Assembly: GCF_901538355.1 (NCBI RefSeq)
Contig: NZ_LR593887.1
Location: forward strand, 2,704,920-2,768,919
Direction: 5' to 3'
DNA length: 64,000 nt
Source: Tuwongella immobilis
GTDB lineage: Bacteria > Planctomycetota > Planctomycetia > Gemmatales > Gemmataceae
The notes under the pieces were generated by a model. The model saw only the letters and a list, made by a program, of their open reading frames with translations, made no database searches and was not told where the DNA came from. The position numbers were made by a program, and so were the translations under genes. Positions 8,711-19,047 of the stretch are shown here, in pieces (the stretch's first letter is position 1; every line of letters begins with the position of its first letter).

Positions 8711-9541
8711 TTATTTTTCATACCACAGCAGAAAGATGGCTTCAATCAGCCAGATGAGCAATGCCAAGGATTGATCGTTTTGATCGCGTGCGGGAGCGAA
8801 TTCGGAGAGCGAGATGCCGATGACTTTGTTCCAATCGAGGCATCCCAGCGATTGCCAGAGTTGGCCGGAACTGAGGCCGAACGGCTGAGGTTGTAACACG
8901 GCTGGAAATGTGGCGGGGTCGATGGCGTCGCAGTCGATATCGACCCAAATTTTCTCGGCACGTTGGCTTGCCGCGCGAAGTCGGTGGAGACATTGCTCCC
9001 CGTGCAGGTGCATTTCGGGTGCGGGGTAACGTTCGTGGAATCGCGTGGCCACCATCTCTTGCGATAAGAATAGATCCCGGTGCCCGATCTGGATGATTTC
9101 GGGAGTTCCGACCGGGAGTTCGAGCAGAAAGTTTCCGTGGGATAGTTCTGGGGTGCTATCGTGGAGTGTGTAGATATCCAGATGCGCATCCCACTGAAAG
9201 ACCGTTGTTTGGGGTGGCAACGATTCCAGAACCGGCAGTGCACCCAGGTGATTGCCGGTAATCCACAAGAGTCGGTCGTTCGTTTGGAATCGCTTGCGGG
9301 CGAGTCGTTTGCCGATCCCCCGCCATTGTTGGAGATCGTCGATGGTTTCAAAAAGCTGTTCATGGATCTTGATGTGAGATTGATAAGCGACGCTGCGTGT
9401 GGGAATCGTTTCGCGTCGATTGTCGTCGAGCATTTCACGAATGGCATCGCCGAGCAACTCGGCACCAGCGGCCGTGCCGGAACTGCCGAAGAGATCAAAC
9501 GGAAAGAGTTGGACCCAAGTTTTGGGAAGGGGAGCTGACAC
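8711..9541 (-). CDS. Arginase/agmatinase-family hydrolase
   Basis: Ureohydrolase-fold enzyme that would cleave a guanidino or amidino C-N bond with a binuclear Mn centre. All six metal ligands of the family can be placed: His in GNHLG, the Asp-His-Asp set in DAHLD, and the two Asp of DIDCDAID. A glutamate in SLSEFAP matches the substrate-anchoring position. The chosen GTG start (9541, MSAPLPKTW) gives 276 residues, a normal length, and has GAGG eight bases upstream. A longer reading would run into the divergent neighbour. The substrate (arginine, agmatine, formiminoglutamate or other) cannot be told. Confidence 0.8.
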   Translation of the reverse strand: MSAPLPKTWVQLFPFDLFGSSGTAAGAELLGDAIREMLDDNRRETIPTRSVAYQSHIKIHEQLFETIDDLQQWRGIGKRLARKRFQTNDRLLWITGNHLGALPVLESLPPQTTVFQWDAHLDIYTLHDSTPELSHGNFLLELPVGTPEIIQIGHRDLFLSQEMVATRFHERYPAPEMHLHGEQCLHRLRAASQRAEKIWVDIDCDAIDPATFPAVLQPQPFGLSSGQLWQSLGCLDWNKVIGISLSEFAPARDQNDQSLALLIWLIEAIFLLWYEK

Positions 9542-9598
9542 GGGCCGCGCCTCGCAGGTGATCGGACGAATTTCCCCAACGATAACAGGAGTCGGGCG

Positions 9599-10111
9599 AT
9601 GCGAAAGATCGGTTTGGTTTATTTGGCTGAGAATGTGGTGGTGACCGGGGATACACGCTTGGATGCCGGTGTGAATCTCTGGTTTGGGACGGTGATTCGC
9701 GGCGATCTGGCGACGATTCACCTGGCCGAGAATGTCAACATTCAGGACGGCTGTGTGCTGCACACGGATTTCGATGTGTCGCTGACGTTGGAGCCAGGAG
9801 TCGTGGTTGGGCATTCGGCGGTGATTCATGGGACGCGAATCGGGGCGGGGAGTTTGATTGCGATGGGGGCCCGGGTGTTGTCGGGGGTGGAGTTGGGCGA
9901 GGAGTGCATCGTGGCGGCGGGGGCGGTGGTGCCGGAAGGGAAGCGATTTCCGCCTCGGTCGATGATTATGGGCATTCCGGGGAAGGTGGTGCGCGAGGTG
10001 CGGGAGGAAGAAATCGCGCGGGTGCGGATGATTAACCAGCGATATCGGGAACTGGCCCAGCGGTATGTCGATGGAGAGATGGCTTGGCCGTATGGTAAGC
10101 CTTCGACATAA
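9599..10111 (+). CDS. Gamma-carbonic anhydrase-like protein
   Basis: A left-handed beta-helix protein of 170 residues built from hexapeptide repeats. It resembles the YrdA/PaaY/CaiE gamma-class carbonic anhydrase group. Visible motifs are NLWFGTVIRGDLATIHLAE, NIQDGCVLHTD and GHSAVIHG; their three histidines are at the zinc-ligand positions of the family. The C-terminal MIMGIPGKVVRE is typical. It is transcribed divergently from the ureohydrolase with 57 bases between starts. Bicarbonate chemistry is likely but unproven; many members have no measured activity. Confidence 0.85.
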   Translation: MRKIGLVYLAENVVVTGDTRLDAGVNLWFGTVIRGDLATIHLAENVNIQDGCVLHTDFDVSLTLEPGVVVGHSAVIHGTRIGAGSLIAMGARVLSGVELGEECIVAAGAVVPEGKRFPPRSMIMGIPGKVVREVREEEIARVRMINQRYRELAQRYVDGEMAWPYGKPST

Positions 10112-10130
10112 CCGATGGCACAGCAACCGT

Positions 10131-11228
10131 TTAGTTGACGGCAACAGGCGGAGTTAATTCAGTCAACAGCGCGGTTGCCGTCGGCTGCGGGCACGACCAT
10201 ACCAAAAAGAACAACGCTTGTCGTGCCCATCGTGCGGCGGGATGCGGAGCGACGAACCCGGCTCCTTTGGCGACGGTGAGGACCGCCTGGGTCGCTCGAA
10301 GTGCCAAACGCGTGCATGAGGCTCGGAGTGAAAGCACCGCATCGCTGGAAAGCGTATTCCGAACCAATCCCAACAGGCGGCGTCGTGCGGATTGCAGATG
10401 CGTTTCGAATCGTTCGACGATCGGATTGAGATGCGGGCGATCACGGGATTCGCCTGCCAAGTAGCCAACGGATGCCCGAACCAGTCCCAATGCCAGACAC
10501 GATGTCTCGAGCCCGCCCCCGGTCATCGGTCCGAGCAATTGCGGTGCGGGACCGGCGAGGACCAGATGCCTGGGAATCTCGACGGCGTCGAAATGCACGG
10601 AGGCAGTCCGCGATCCGAGCAGCGCGGTGAGTTCCATCGGCGAATCAATCGTGACCCCCGGCAGATCGGTTGGTACGAGAAATAGCACCTGCTGCCCATC
10701 TTCGAGGCATGCGCCGATGACCATGGCATCGCTTTGGTCTGCGGCGGTGACCCATGGCACATCGCCATGCAAGCGATAGCACTCGGGCGAATCCGGATTG
10801 CCGAGAGCCGTGGCAAGTAATGCTGGGGCACGATGCTGACGGGAGGTCGAGAGCTGCGAGAGCCCGACGGTGACAATGCGTTGACCACGAGCGAGGTCGG
10901 GAAGCCACTCCTCGCGAATCGCGGGGGGGGCTAGACTGCGGATGCGTCGGACGGCGGCTTCCCGTTGGCTGAAGCAGAATGCGGTGGTGAGGCACGATGC
11001 CGCAATCGCTTCGTATCCCGCCATCAGCGCTTCGCCGCTGAGGTCATCCCCGCCGTAGGCCGTGGGGATACTCCAGCGCATGCAGCCAAGTTCGGTCAGT
11101 CGCTCCCAGGAGCGTTTTGGCCAATTCGTTTGCGTGTCGGCACGATGGGATTCGTGCGCGAGGATCGAATCCAATTCCACGGATTCCATCATCGAATGGT
11201 GTGGGTGCATGAGAAGTATGGGTTCCAT
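10131..11228 (-). CDS. Acyl-CoA dehydrogenase-like protein
   Basis: A 365-residue protein with the layout of FAD-dependent acyl-CoA dehydrogenases. The N-terminal helical domain contains MRWSIPTAYGGDDLSGEAL. The middle beta domain contains HGDVPWVTAADQSDAMVIGA, the usual substrate/FAD-facing stretch with the more common GxKxWIT replaced by GDVPWVT. A helical C-terminal domain follows. The catalytic glutamate cannot be placed with certainty. The start could be 11228 or an ATG slightly downstream. It is convergent with the gamma-carbonic-anhydrase gene, 19 bases away. Confidence 0.75.
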   Translation of the reverse strand: MEPILLMHPHHSMMESVELDSILAHESHRADTQTNWPKRSWERLTELGCMRWSIPTAYGGDDLSGEALMAGYEAIAASCLTTAFCFSQREAAVRRIRSLAPPAIREEWLPDLARGQRIVTVGLSQLSTSRQHRAPALLATALGNPDSPECYRLHGDVPWVTAADQSDAMVIGACLEDGQQVLFLVPTDLPGVTIDSPMELTALLGSRTASVHFDAVEIPRHLVLAGPAPQLLGPMTGGGLETSCLALGLVRASVGYLAGESRDRPHLNPIVERFETHLQSARRRLLGLVRNTLSSDAVLSLRASCTRLALRATQAVLTVAKGAGFVAPHPAARWARQALFFLVWSCPQPTATALLTELTPPVAVN

Positions 11229-11563
11229 TCCGGATCGATCTCGATGCCAATTCGACAGGATACACCTCAGGATAGGTCGTCAATTAGACTAATGCAATGA
11301 GGCTTTGGAGCGGACGGAACTTTCTGAAGAAATCGGCTGGAAGGGTAGTGCGGTTTGGTGGGCTGGGAAATTTGCAAAAAATAGGAGATTGTCTCAAGGC
11401 GTCGATTGGCAACGACATGCGTCGGAATCGGGGCTTGACAGAGGGAGCGATGCTCGAAATCCGAGCGGTGCGTCGGTCGCGGAGTTGAGCTTGTCCGAAA
11501 TCGCGGACCGTTTCATAATGCGCGCCAGATATCGAGCCAGAACCGAAGGCGCAGGAAGATGCC
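11229..11563. other. Intergenic region, divergent promoters expected
   Basis: 335 bases between two divergent genes. Only short, overlapping open frames occur, none with a recognisable product. It should hold the promoters of both neighbours, but no convincing hexamer pair was identified. Confidence 0.4.
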
Positions 11564-12424
11564 ATGGCGACGGACCGCATGCTCTCGGATGAGCAACCGA
11601 ACACGAACCCGGTCGATCGGGAAATCGCGGCAATCTGCCGAGACAACGCCCGTCGGTACGACCTTCTCAAACAACTGTTGGGGGAAGGGGCGTGCAAACA
11701 GTTGGGCATCGTCCCGTGGCCGGAAGGCTCCAAACTCTCGGTGGTGATCCCGGTATACAACGAAGAGCGTTGGATTCGTGAGGTCATTCGTCGGGTACAG
11801 GCGACGCCGATCCCCAAAGAAATCATTCTGGTCGATGATTGCTCCCAAGACGGGACTCGCCAGATTTTGCGGGACGAAATGGAGCCGGTGGAAAACATCC
11901 GCGTCATCTACCATGAAGTGAATCGCGGCAAAGGGGCGGCATTGCGGACCGGCTTCGCCCATGCCAGCGGCGATATCATCATCGTGCAAGATGCCGACCT
12001 GGAATATGATCCGGCGGAGTACCCGCGATTGGTGCAGCCGATCATCGAAGGCAAAGCGGATGTCGTGTTCGGTTCGCGTTTCATTGGCGAAAGTCATCGG
12101 GTGCTGTACTTCTGGCACACGGTCGCCAACAAGATGCTGACGACCCTGTCGAATTTGTTCACGAATCTGAATCTGACGGATATGGAGACCTGCTACAAAG
12201 TCTTTCGCAAGGAAGTGCTGGCAGGCATCACGCTGAAGCAAGATCACTTCGGTTTCGAGCCGGAAATCACGGCCAAAGTCGCCAAGAAGAAAAATCCCTC
12301 CTGGCGAATTTACGAGATCCCCATCAGCTATTCGGGTCGGACTTACGAAGAAGGTAAGAAGATTGGACTCAAAGACGCCTTCAAGGCGCTGTACTGCATC
12401 ATCCGGTATTGGATCGCGGATTGA
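11564..12424 (+). CDS. Family 2 glycosyltransferase
   Basis: Cytosolic GT-A fold transferase of 286 residues, related to dolichyl/polyprenyl-phosphate sugar synthases. The GT2 domain begins at about residue 58 ([11 protein letters not shown]). It has VDDCSQDGT (90-98), [12 protein letters not shown] (120-131) and the metal-binding DAD at 143-145. FGSRF and the [10 protein letters not shown] stretch are typical of the DPM1-like subgroup. There is no transmembrane tail, so it would work as a soluble or peripheral enzyme. GGAAG precedes the ATG by five bases. The donor and acceptor are unknown. Confidence 0.88.
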   Translation: MATDRMLSDEQPNTNPVDREIAAICRDNARRYDLLKQLLGEGACKQLGIVPWPEGSKLSVVIPVYNEERWIREVIRRVQATPIPKEIILVDDCSQDGTRQILRDEMEPVENIRVIYHEVNRGKGAALRTGFAHASGDIIIVQDADLEYDPAEYPRLVQPIIEGKADVVFGSRFIGESHRVLYFWHTVANKMLTTLSNLFTNLNLTDMETCYKVFRKEVLAGITLKQDHFGFEPEITAKVAKKKNPSWRIYEIPISYSGRTYEEGKKIGLKDAFKALYCIIRYWIAD

Positions 12425-12483
12425 GTGTCAGGACGACTACACCGCACGCTTGTGCCGATTCTGAAGGGATGCAAGGAGCAGGG

Positions 12484-15400
12484 ATGCAACGCACCATTCT
12501 CGCATGGCTGGGCAGCCTTCTGCTGCTGGGCCGACTCGACGCCGCACCAACGCCGTTCTTCAACGATGCCCCCCTTCGTGCCGTCCAATTCGTGGATCGC
12601 AACGAAGGCTGGGCCGTGGGCGACGATGGAACCATCTGGCATACCATCGATTCTGGCACGACCTGGGAGCGACAACCGAGCGGAACGCGGGCTTCGCTTC
12701 GCGCGGTGCATTTCCTGACACCGTACACCGGTTGGATCGTCGGTCGCATGGAATTGCCTTCCGGCGGCAATGTCGGTGTGGTGCTGCATACCACCGATGG
12801 TGGACTCACCTGGGATCAAGTCACCAACGGCGAACTTCCCGCATTGAATGTGGTGAAATCGTTTGATGAGAAGACGGTTGTGGTGGCCGGGGATGGTAAC
12901 GAGGCGTTCCCAACAGGCATCTTCCGCAGCGTCAACGGCGGTCGCACCTGGCAACCCGTCGCCGGCAATCGCAGTCCGTCGTGGCTCGCGGGGGATTTCG
13001 TCGATTCCGAGAACGGCACCCTCGGCGGAGCCTGGAGCCGATTGGCCCCGATTCGCAACGGTCGATTCGCCGAGGCCGATGTCGATCTGCTCAGCGGTCG
13101 CAGCGTGCGCTCGATGAAAATCGTCGGTCAACGTGCGGTGGCAGTCGGGCAGGGCGGGCTGGTGATGCTCAGCCGCGATTCGGCGGGTGTTCGCTGGGGG
13201 TTCGCTACGGTGCCGATGAATCCCGAAACCCTGGCCTGCCTGGACTTTAACGGCGTCGCCATGCTCGACTCGCACTTATGGGTGGTGGGGCGGCCTGGAT
13301 CGGTGATTCTGCATTCGCCCGATTTCGGCAAATCGTGGGATGTGCTGAAAACGCCACGAACGGTGCCCTTGCATGCGGTCCATTTCATCAGCCATGAAGA
13401 AGGCTGGGCAGTGGGCGAATTCGGGACCATTTTGGCGACCGCAGACGGCGGAAAGACTTGGAAAGTCCAGCGGGAAGGGGCCCAACGCTCGGGGTTGCTC
13501 GCCATCCATGCCCAACCGGACGCCCTGAATTTGGAGACGGTCGCGCTGTTGGGTCACGAACAGGGCTACATCTCCGCAGCGATGATTGTCACTTCACCCG
13601 ATGCGACCAGTTCGCCGATGGAACTGGCGACACGAGGCGAACGCGCTGCCTATGCGATGCGAGCGACCGGCGGTGGGACTGCCGAAATGCTTTGGCAGTT
13701 TCCCTGGCACTCCGAACGGGACCGACTCGAAGCCGGACAGATTGCCGCCCACTGGCAGAAAATGCACGATGGGCGATCCAACGATTTGCTGTTGCGGCAA
13801 ATGGTGCTGGCCTTCCGAATGTGGCGGCCCGAGGTGGTGCTCGTCGATCCGATCGATTCAACCGATCCGCTTGCCAATCTGATGCGCGAAGCGGTGAAAG
13901 AAGCGTTCAAGCAGTCTGCCGATGAATCGATCTTCCCCGAACAGATTCGCCAACTGGGACTGACCGGCTGGGCACCGAAGAAGGTCTACGCCGCCACGAA
14001 GCAGGGGCTGAATGCACCCGTCTCGATGGAGTTCTCCCGTGTGACGCCACATCTGGCCGATACGCCGAAACATGTTGCCAATAAAGCACTTCCGCTCATT
14101 GGCGATCGGGCAGCGGTGGCTGTCCAGCATTATCGACTGGTGGCTGCACGGGGAAATGATGCGCTGAATCATCGGGATTTGATGGAAGCGATCGATCTCG
14201 CGCCGGGTGGAACGTCGCGCCGCGAACTCCCGCCGATTGATGCGCGCCGCACGCAGGAAATCGAACAGCTCGAAACCAATCTCCGTCATTGGCAGGTGCT
14301 CGAATCGTTGGGCACCGCCTCGGGCAATCAAAATCAATTGGCATCGCCGGATCAGGTGATTGGCAGTTTGGCGACGACGTTGAAGAAGCTCCCGGACGAT
14401 CATGCCGCCTACGGCACGGCGTTGCTCGCCCGACAATATGCCGCCCAGGGACGCTGGACACTGGCACGCGAAGCCTACTTCCTGCTCGTCGATCGCTACC
14501 CCGCACATCCGCTGGCATTGGAAGGCTATCGCTGGTTGGCCCGATTCCACGCCAGCGGCGAAGCCCGTCGTCGGCACGAACTGGGCCAATTCCAGAAAGT
14601 CACGGAGACGGTCATTCGACCGATCAACTCGGTGGCGCTGCCAAATGTCGGTCCGCGACCGCAAACCGATACGGAATCCCGGCTGACGCTGATTAGCGAT
14701 GCCGCTGGCGCACGAAATTGGTTGGAAGGTTCGTTGGAAGTCGAACCTCGATTGGCCGGATTCGGTCCTAATTTTGTCCGCGATCCATCGATTCAGATGA
14801 CGCTGCAATCCGCGCGTCGGCAGTTGGGCAAAGTCGATGCCGCCAAACAATGGTATGTCAGCTATCTGAATGCGACCCGGATTCCGGGCGCAGAAGGTGG
14901 CGAAGCGACGCAGCATGTCTGGCGGGATAACGCGATTTCGGAATTGTGGGTGTTGGATCGCTCCAAGCCGAAGCCGGTGAAGCCGCTGTTCTATTGCAAG
15001 GAAGCGCTGACTCGCCCGCATTTGGATGGCCAGTTGAATGATGCGGTGTGGGCGGATCTTCAGCCGATGGTGCTGGGCGATGCCTTGGGGCAATCGGCGA
15101 CGCAATCGCATGCGACGACGGTGAAATGGGCGCATGATGCCGAATTTCTCTACATTGGCATCACTTGCAAGCGGCCTGCTGTAGCGCAGTTCCCCGAAAA
15201 GCCCAGCAAGCGAGGCTATGACGCGGATTTGAGCGGGCAGGATCGCGTGTCGCTGATGCTGGATCTCGATCGAGATTATGCCACCTACTACCGGTTGGAA
15301 GTCGATCATCGGGGATTGGTGGCCGATGATTGCTGGGGCGATCGGTCGTGGAATCCGAAGTGGTTTGTGGCGGTTCACAATGAGCCGACTTTGTGGACAG

Positions 15401-15588
15401 CGGAGTTGGCGATTCCCATCGCGGAATTGACCGGCGATCCGCTGACGACGGGGCGAATCTGGGCCTGCAATGCGGTTCGGACGATTCCGAATATCGGAGT
15501 GCAAGCCTGGAGCCGACCGGCTGATACCACACCGCGACCGGAGGGGATGGGGTTGCTCGAATTTGTGACCCCGCGACGGTCGCGCTGA
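12484..15588 (+). CDS. Secreted YCF48-like / CBM9-like multidomain protein
   Basis: A 1034-residue protein beginning with a signal peptide (MQRTILAWLGSLLLLG, cleavage near LDA-AP). AAGGAG lies five bases before the ATG at 12484, so this start is preferred over upstream ATGs. Residues 25-360 hold repeats of the YCF48/BNR type (NEGWAVGDDGTIWHT, HTTDGGLTWDQV, EEGWAVGEFGTILAT). The middle part has helical TPR-like stretches. The last 190 residues match the CBM9-like fold seen in outer-membrane and secreted proteins (LDGQLNDAVWADLQ, YIGITCKRP, WTAELAIPIAEL). It lies 59 bases after the glycosyltransferase and may be co-transcribed. Function unknown; an extracellular or periplasmic binding role is inferred. 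Confidence 0.75.
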   Translation: MQRTILAWLGSLLLLGRLDAAPTPFFNDAPLRAVQFVDRNEGWAVGDDGTIWHTIDSGTTWERQPSGTRASLRAVHFLTPYTGWIVGRMELPSGGNVGVVLHTTDGGLTWDQVTNGELPALNVVKSFDEKTVVVAGDGNEAFPTGIFRSVNGGRTWQPVAGNRSPSWLAGDFVDSENGTLGGAWSRLAPIRNGRFAEADVDLLSGRSVRSMKIVGQRAVAVGQGGLVMLSRDSAGVRWGFATVPMNPETLACLDFNGVAMLDSHLWVVGRPGSVILHSPDFGKSWDVLKTPRTVPLHAVHFISHEEGWAVGEFGTILATADGGKTWKVQREGAQRSGLLAIHAQPDALNLETVALLGHEQGYISAAMIVTSPDATSSPMELATRGERAAYAMRATGGGTAEMLWQFPWHSERDRLEAGQIAAHWQKMHDGRSNDLLLRQMVLAFRMWRPEVVLVDPIDSTDPLANLMREAVKEAFKQSADESIFPEQIRQLGLTGWAPKKVYAATKQGLNAPVSMEFSRVTPHLADTPKHVANKALPLIGDRAAVAVQHYRLVAARGNDALNHRDLMEAIDLAPGGTSRRELPPIDARRTQEIEQLETNLRHWQVLESLGTASGNQNQLASPDQVIGSLATTLKKLPDDHAAYGTALLARQYAAQGRWTLAREAYFLLVDRYPAHPLALEGYRWLARFHASGEARRRHELGQFQKVTETVIRPINSVALPNVGPRPQTDTESRLTLISDAAGARNWLEGSLEVEPRLAGFGPNFVRDPSIQMTLQSARRQLGKVDAAKQWYVSYLNATRIPGAEGGEATQHVWRDNAISELWVLDRSKPKPVKPLFYCKEALTRPHLDGQLNDAVWADLQPMVLGDALGQSATQSHATTVKWAHDAEFLYIGITCKRPAVAQFPEKPSKRGYDADLSGQDRVSLMLDLDRDYATYYRLEVDHRGLVADDCWGDRSWNPKWFVAVHNEPTLWTAELAIPIAELTGDPLTTGRIWACNAVRTIPNIGVQAWSRPADTTPRPEGMGLLEFVTPRRSR

Positions 15589-15699
15589 ACCGTTGAACCG
15601 AAGCGAGATTCTGCCAGGCAGACTCTTGACGCGCACCCCACAAACGGGATCATACACCAGCGGTTTCGAGTGGGTGTGAGTGTGCGAGGGGCAGTGCCC

Positions 15700-18600
15700 A
15701 TGCTAGTCCGCTTTCGCAAGCCGGAAACATTGGTCGAGGCGATTCAACGCGGTTGGATCGCCTCGGCGACGTTGAATCTCCCCGTTCGCGCACTCCACGA
15801 TGCAGATGGCATCTGGCTGCATCTCGATGCCCGGCTTCCACTTCGGACACGCCATGCCCTCACCGAACTGGGCATCGACTGGGATCCGCCCAAACCACCC
15901 GCCAAACTCATCGCATATCCCGATTGGGCACGGATGCTGCCGCTGATGCCGGTACGCGGCCACGAAATGCCCGTTGGGGTGGAATGCCTGCTGGAAATTC
16001 CGTCGATTCTCGAATTGATTCAGGTGAGTTGCGAATTATCGCGGCTGGGCCGGGCCGATCATCATCTGCGATACCCGACGGTCGAGGGCGAGCCGGGCTA
16101 TCTCCGGGTGCATTCCCCGCCGCAACTGACGATCGAACGCTGGTCATCGGGCCACGACTGCGGCGGAATCGCAGCCTATTGGAAAAGCGGCGATCGGGCA
16201 TGGATTCAATGGGGCTGGCGACATCCCACGCCGGAGCGAATTCCCGGCTCGCCGCTGGGGAGTTGGCTGCTGCGCAACTCCATGCCGTGGCGGGAGTTCG
16301 ATGAACGCGACTTTCTCCCGGCCCGACAACGCGGATTCCTCGCACTCCCGACCCAGGCCACGAACTGGAATGACGGCTCCGCGCCGGTTCGGTATTCCAA
16401 TCCGCTTCGATTACTGCGACAACGGAATCATTCGGGTGCCGCGTCGGCCTGGTGGATCGATGCACCCGCCGAGGCGAATCTGCTCGACTTTCTCCGCGAA
16501 CTTGATGAGCGACGACTCAACCAATTGCAGTTCATGCGGTTGCGCTGCGGGGACCAGATTGCGATTCTTCTGAAAGCGACAGGCCGCGACGAAATCCCGG
16601 TAATGCTGCTGCCGGCGATGGGGTTTCAACCGCTACTCAAATTGGCCTCGTTGCAGATCGCCGATGGTTATCGCATCTCGCCGCCGATTGCCCGCGACCG
16701 GCTACGGGTCGCGCTTGGGTGCGAATCTCCGAATTCCGAATCATCGGAGTCGGATGTTTGGTTGCAACCGCAACCGCAATCGTCGGATGGGGATGCTGCT
16801 CCGGGTGGGATGATCCGCAACGCAATGCCCCCGCGTCGGTTCCAGTCGTTGGCGGATTCGGTGGCGCATGTGGTTTCGGAACCAACGCGGCACTTGCAAG
16901 CGGTTCGCGTGGGCGATGCGTTTCCGATGCTGCCGTTCGACATTGTCGAAGAAGCAACGGCCCCGAAAAAGAAGTCGAAGCAGGATCGGACGGTAGTGCT
17001 CCAGTGGCCAACACAGACCCCCGTGAAGGATGTGGTCAGCCACAAGAAAGCGCAGACACGGCCCGAGCCGCCACCGTTGGAGCCGATTGTCTTCGATGTC
17101 AATCTGACCGATGAACAGATCGTGTTGCAGTTGCGGAACTTGCGTTCGCAGTTGGATGCCCTGGCCGAGAATGCCCCCGATGCCGCTCCCGAGTCGGCGA
17201 GTGTCTCAATCTGGCAGCAAATGGCCGAGCTGTATCATCGCTTGAATCAACCGAACGAGGCGGCGATCTGCTGGTCGCAGGCGATGTGGCTGGCTCCGGA
17301 ATGGAGTGGAGCGATTGTCTCGCGGTGGGACGAGTATGAGCGTCAGACCGTGATTCCTGCCCGGCGTTCGGCGAATCCGAAAGCCTCGCGCATCGATCAA
17401 TATCGCAAGCATTGTCTGGAAATCCTTCTGCCGCTTACAAAAATGCACCCGGAGCCAAGTCGGGAACGCCGTCAGACGATTGTGGAGTCGTTGGAGCTTG
17501 GCGAAGAGACCTTGCCGGTGCGCTTGGTGTGGTTGACTTGGCTGGAGATTACGCAGCAATCGGGTGGCGATGTGCTGGCGTTGACTCGCGCGCGTGATCG
17601 CATCCTGTTGCAGTTACACGAGTTTGGGCTGATTATCGACCGCGATTTGCCATCGGTGTTGCGTGGCGATGTTGCCTTGGAAACGGGGATGGACGCCGGC
17701 CGATTGAATCTGCTCCTGGAGCATGCTCGACGGTGGACCGGGGATCAATCGTCGGCCATTCTCGGCCCGTCGAAAATGCGAGATGGCGCATTTGTGGCGC
17801 TGATTTTCGCGTATGGCTATGCCCGGCAAGGGCTTCGGGAAAATGCCATGGCGCTGCTCCGCTCCGGGGCGGATCGTCTGGCGAAGCAGTCGGTTCCACG
17901 TCGCTGGTTGCTGGAAGCGTATACCGATCGCACGCAACAGGTGCTCGACGGCAAACGGCCCCGCTCGCCGTTGAATGAAGATCTTATCCGCTTGCGAATG
18001 AAGCTGCCCAGTCCAGATGCGCGCACCGTCAATTTTCTGATGCAGCGGTCGCAACTGCTCGACCCCAGCGCGGTCAACGATCCGCTGCAAGTCTTCGAAG
18101 TCGATCCGAACTCGGCATTGGCGAAGGAGTTGGGCCGATTCCGCGAGTTGGTTTCGCCGGCCGTGTTGGAGCGGCGATTCCCAGAACTGTTGGCTCAATA
18201 CACCACAAAATCCGAACGATTCTTGATTCTTCGCGAGGCGATCTCGAAGGCATTCCAGGTCCGCGATTCCTTCGCGCAGTTGGTGTTCTCGCAAATTAGG
18301 ACGGTTCGTCAACAGTTTGGGTATTTCATCGATTTGCCTGCCATGTTGCAATGGGGCACGCTGTTGGAGACGGCGTTGGCGTTGGCTGGCCACCACGAAC
18401 GCCCCGCCGAAATTCGCACGGTCATGCAACATTACCAGGAGATGCTGAAGCCGCTGCAGGGCGAGCGGGCCGCATGGTTTATCGGCGGCATGAATCCGGG
18501 CATCTTCCGGCGATTGGCCAAACTCGGCGAAGCGACGTTGGCCGCGGAGTTCCACAACGACTTGGCGACCAAGGTGATTCTGACCGAAGGCATTCAGGCG

Positions 18601-19047
18601 ACCTTGAAACAACCCGGCGCGAATCGACCCGTCTTGCTGCAGGCCATGCTCCGACTCGCGGGCGGATGGTTCTATTTCGGAAATGATCGACTTGCCCAGG
18701 AAGTCATCGAAGCCGCCCGTCGCGAAGTCTACTCCACCGATTACCGACCGGCCACGCAGTTGGATCTCGCCTGCGGGTTGGTCGAGTGTCTGGCCAACGC
18801 CCCGGCCAATCAGGCGATGCGGGAATACATCACCTTGTTGACTCGATTGCGCATGTCCGAAGTCGGACCATCGGCGGATTATTCCTATGTTGTGATTGGG
18901 ATTCTCGAGCGAATGATTCTGGCGGTCAGCAGCGAAGACTTTCGAATCGATCAATCCGTGCGACGACGACTTGATGAAGAGGAGTACCGCATTCGCCAAC
19001 GCATTCATGCCGATGTTCGAGTGGCGATGCAATCGGCGGGATTGTGA
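15700..19047 (+). CDS. Large protein of unknown function
   Basis: Not recognised. From the ATG at 15700 (MLVRFRKPETLVEA), which has GAGGGG nine bases upstream, there are 1115 residues. There is no signal peptide or membrane segment. The N-terminal third is a mixed alpha/beta region. A low-complexity linker holds PEPPPLEPIVFD. The rest, from about residue 470, is almost all helical with TPR-like stretches (WQQMAELYHRLNQPNEAAICWSQ; YARQGLRENAMALLRSG). It looks like a large scaffold. Codon use and composition match the neighbours. Confidence 0.6.
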   Translation: MLVRFRKPETLVEAIQRGWIASATLNLPVRALHDADGIWLHLDARLPLRTRHALTELGIDWDPPKPPAKLIAYPDWARMLPLMPVRGHEMPVGVECLLEIPSILELIQVSCELSRLGRADHHLRYPTVEGEPGYLRVHSPPQLTIERWSSGHDCGGIAAYWKSGDRAWIQWGWRHPTPERIPGSPLGSWLLRNSMPWREFDERDFLPARQRGFLALPTQATNWNDGSAPVRYSNPLRLLRQRNHSGAASAWWIDAPAEANLLDFLRELDERRLNQLQFMRLRCGDQIAILLKATGRDEIPVMLLPAMGFQPLLKLASLQIADGYRISPPIARDRLRVALGCESPNSESSESDVWLQPQPQSSDGDAAPGGMIRNAMPPRRFQSLADSVAHVVSEPTRHLQAVRVGDAFPMLPFDIVEEATAPKKKSKQDRTVVLQWPTQTPVKDVVSHKKAQTRPEPPPLEPIVFDVNLTDEQIVLQLRNLRSQLDALAENAPDAAPESASVSIWQQMAELYHRLNQPNEAAICWSQAMWLAPEWSGAIVSRWDEYERQTVIPARRSANPKASRIDQYRKHCLEILLPLTKMHPEPSRERRQTIVESLELGEETLPVRLVWLTWLEITQQSGGDVLALTRARDRILLQLHEFGLIIDRDLPSVLRGDVALETGMDAGRLNLLLEHARRWTGDQSSAILGPSKMRDGAFVALIFAYGYARQGLRENAMALLRSGADRLAKQSVPRRWLLEAYTDRTQQVLDGKRPRSPLNEDLIRLRMKLPSPDARTVNFLMQRSQLLDPSAVNDPLQVFEVDPNSALAKELGRFRELVSPAVLERRFPELLAQYTTKSERFLILREAISKAFQVRDSFAQLVFSQIRTVRQQFGYFIDLPAMLQWGTLLETALALAGHHERPAEIRTVMQHYQEMLKPLQGERAAWFIGGMNPGIFRRLAKLGEATLAAEFHNDLATKVILTEGIQATLKQPGANRPVLLQAMLRLAGGWFYFGNDRLAQEVIEAARREVYSTDYRPATQLDLACGLVECLANAPANQAMREYITLLTRLRMSEVGPSADYSYVVIGILERMILAVSSEDFRIDQSVRRRLDEEEYRIRQRIHADVRVAMQSAGL

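Noticed and set aside
8711-10144. Arginase-like reading frame extended to 10144
   Set aside because: The N-terminal 200 codons overlap the divergent gamma-carbonic-anhydrase gene and have no family match. The GTG start at 9541 gives a normal length.
13858-15657. 599-codon minus-strand frame opposite the YCF48/CBM9 gene
   Set aside because: Arg/Gln/Ile-rich with no recognisable domain. The plus-strand gene has a signal peptide, a ribosome-binding site and clear motifs.
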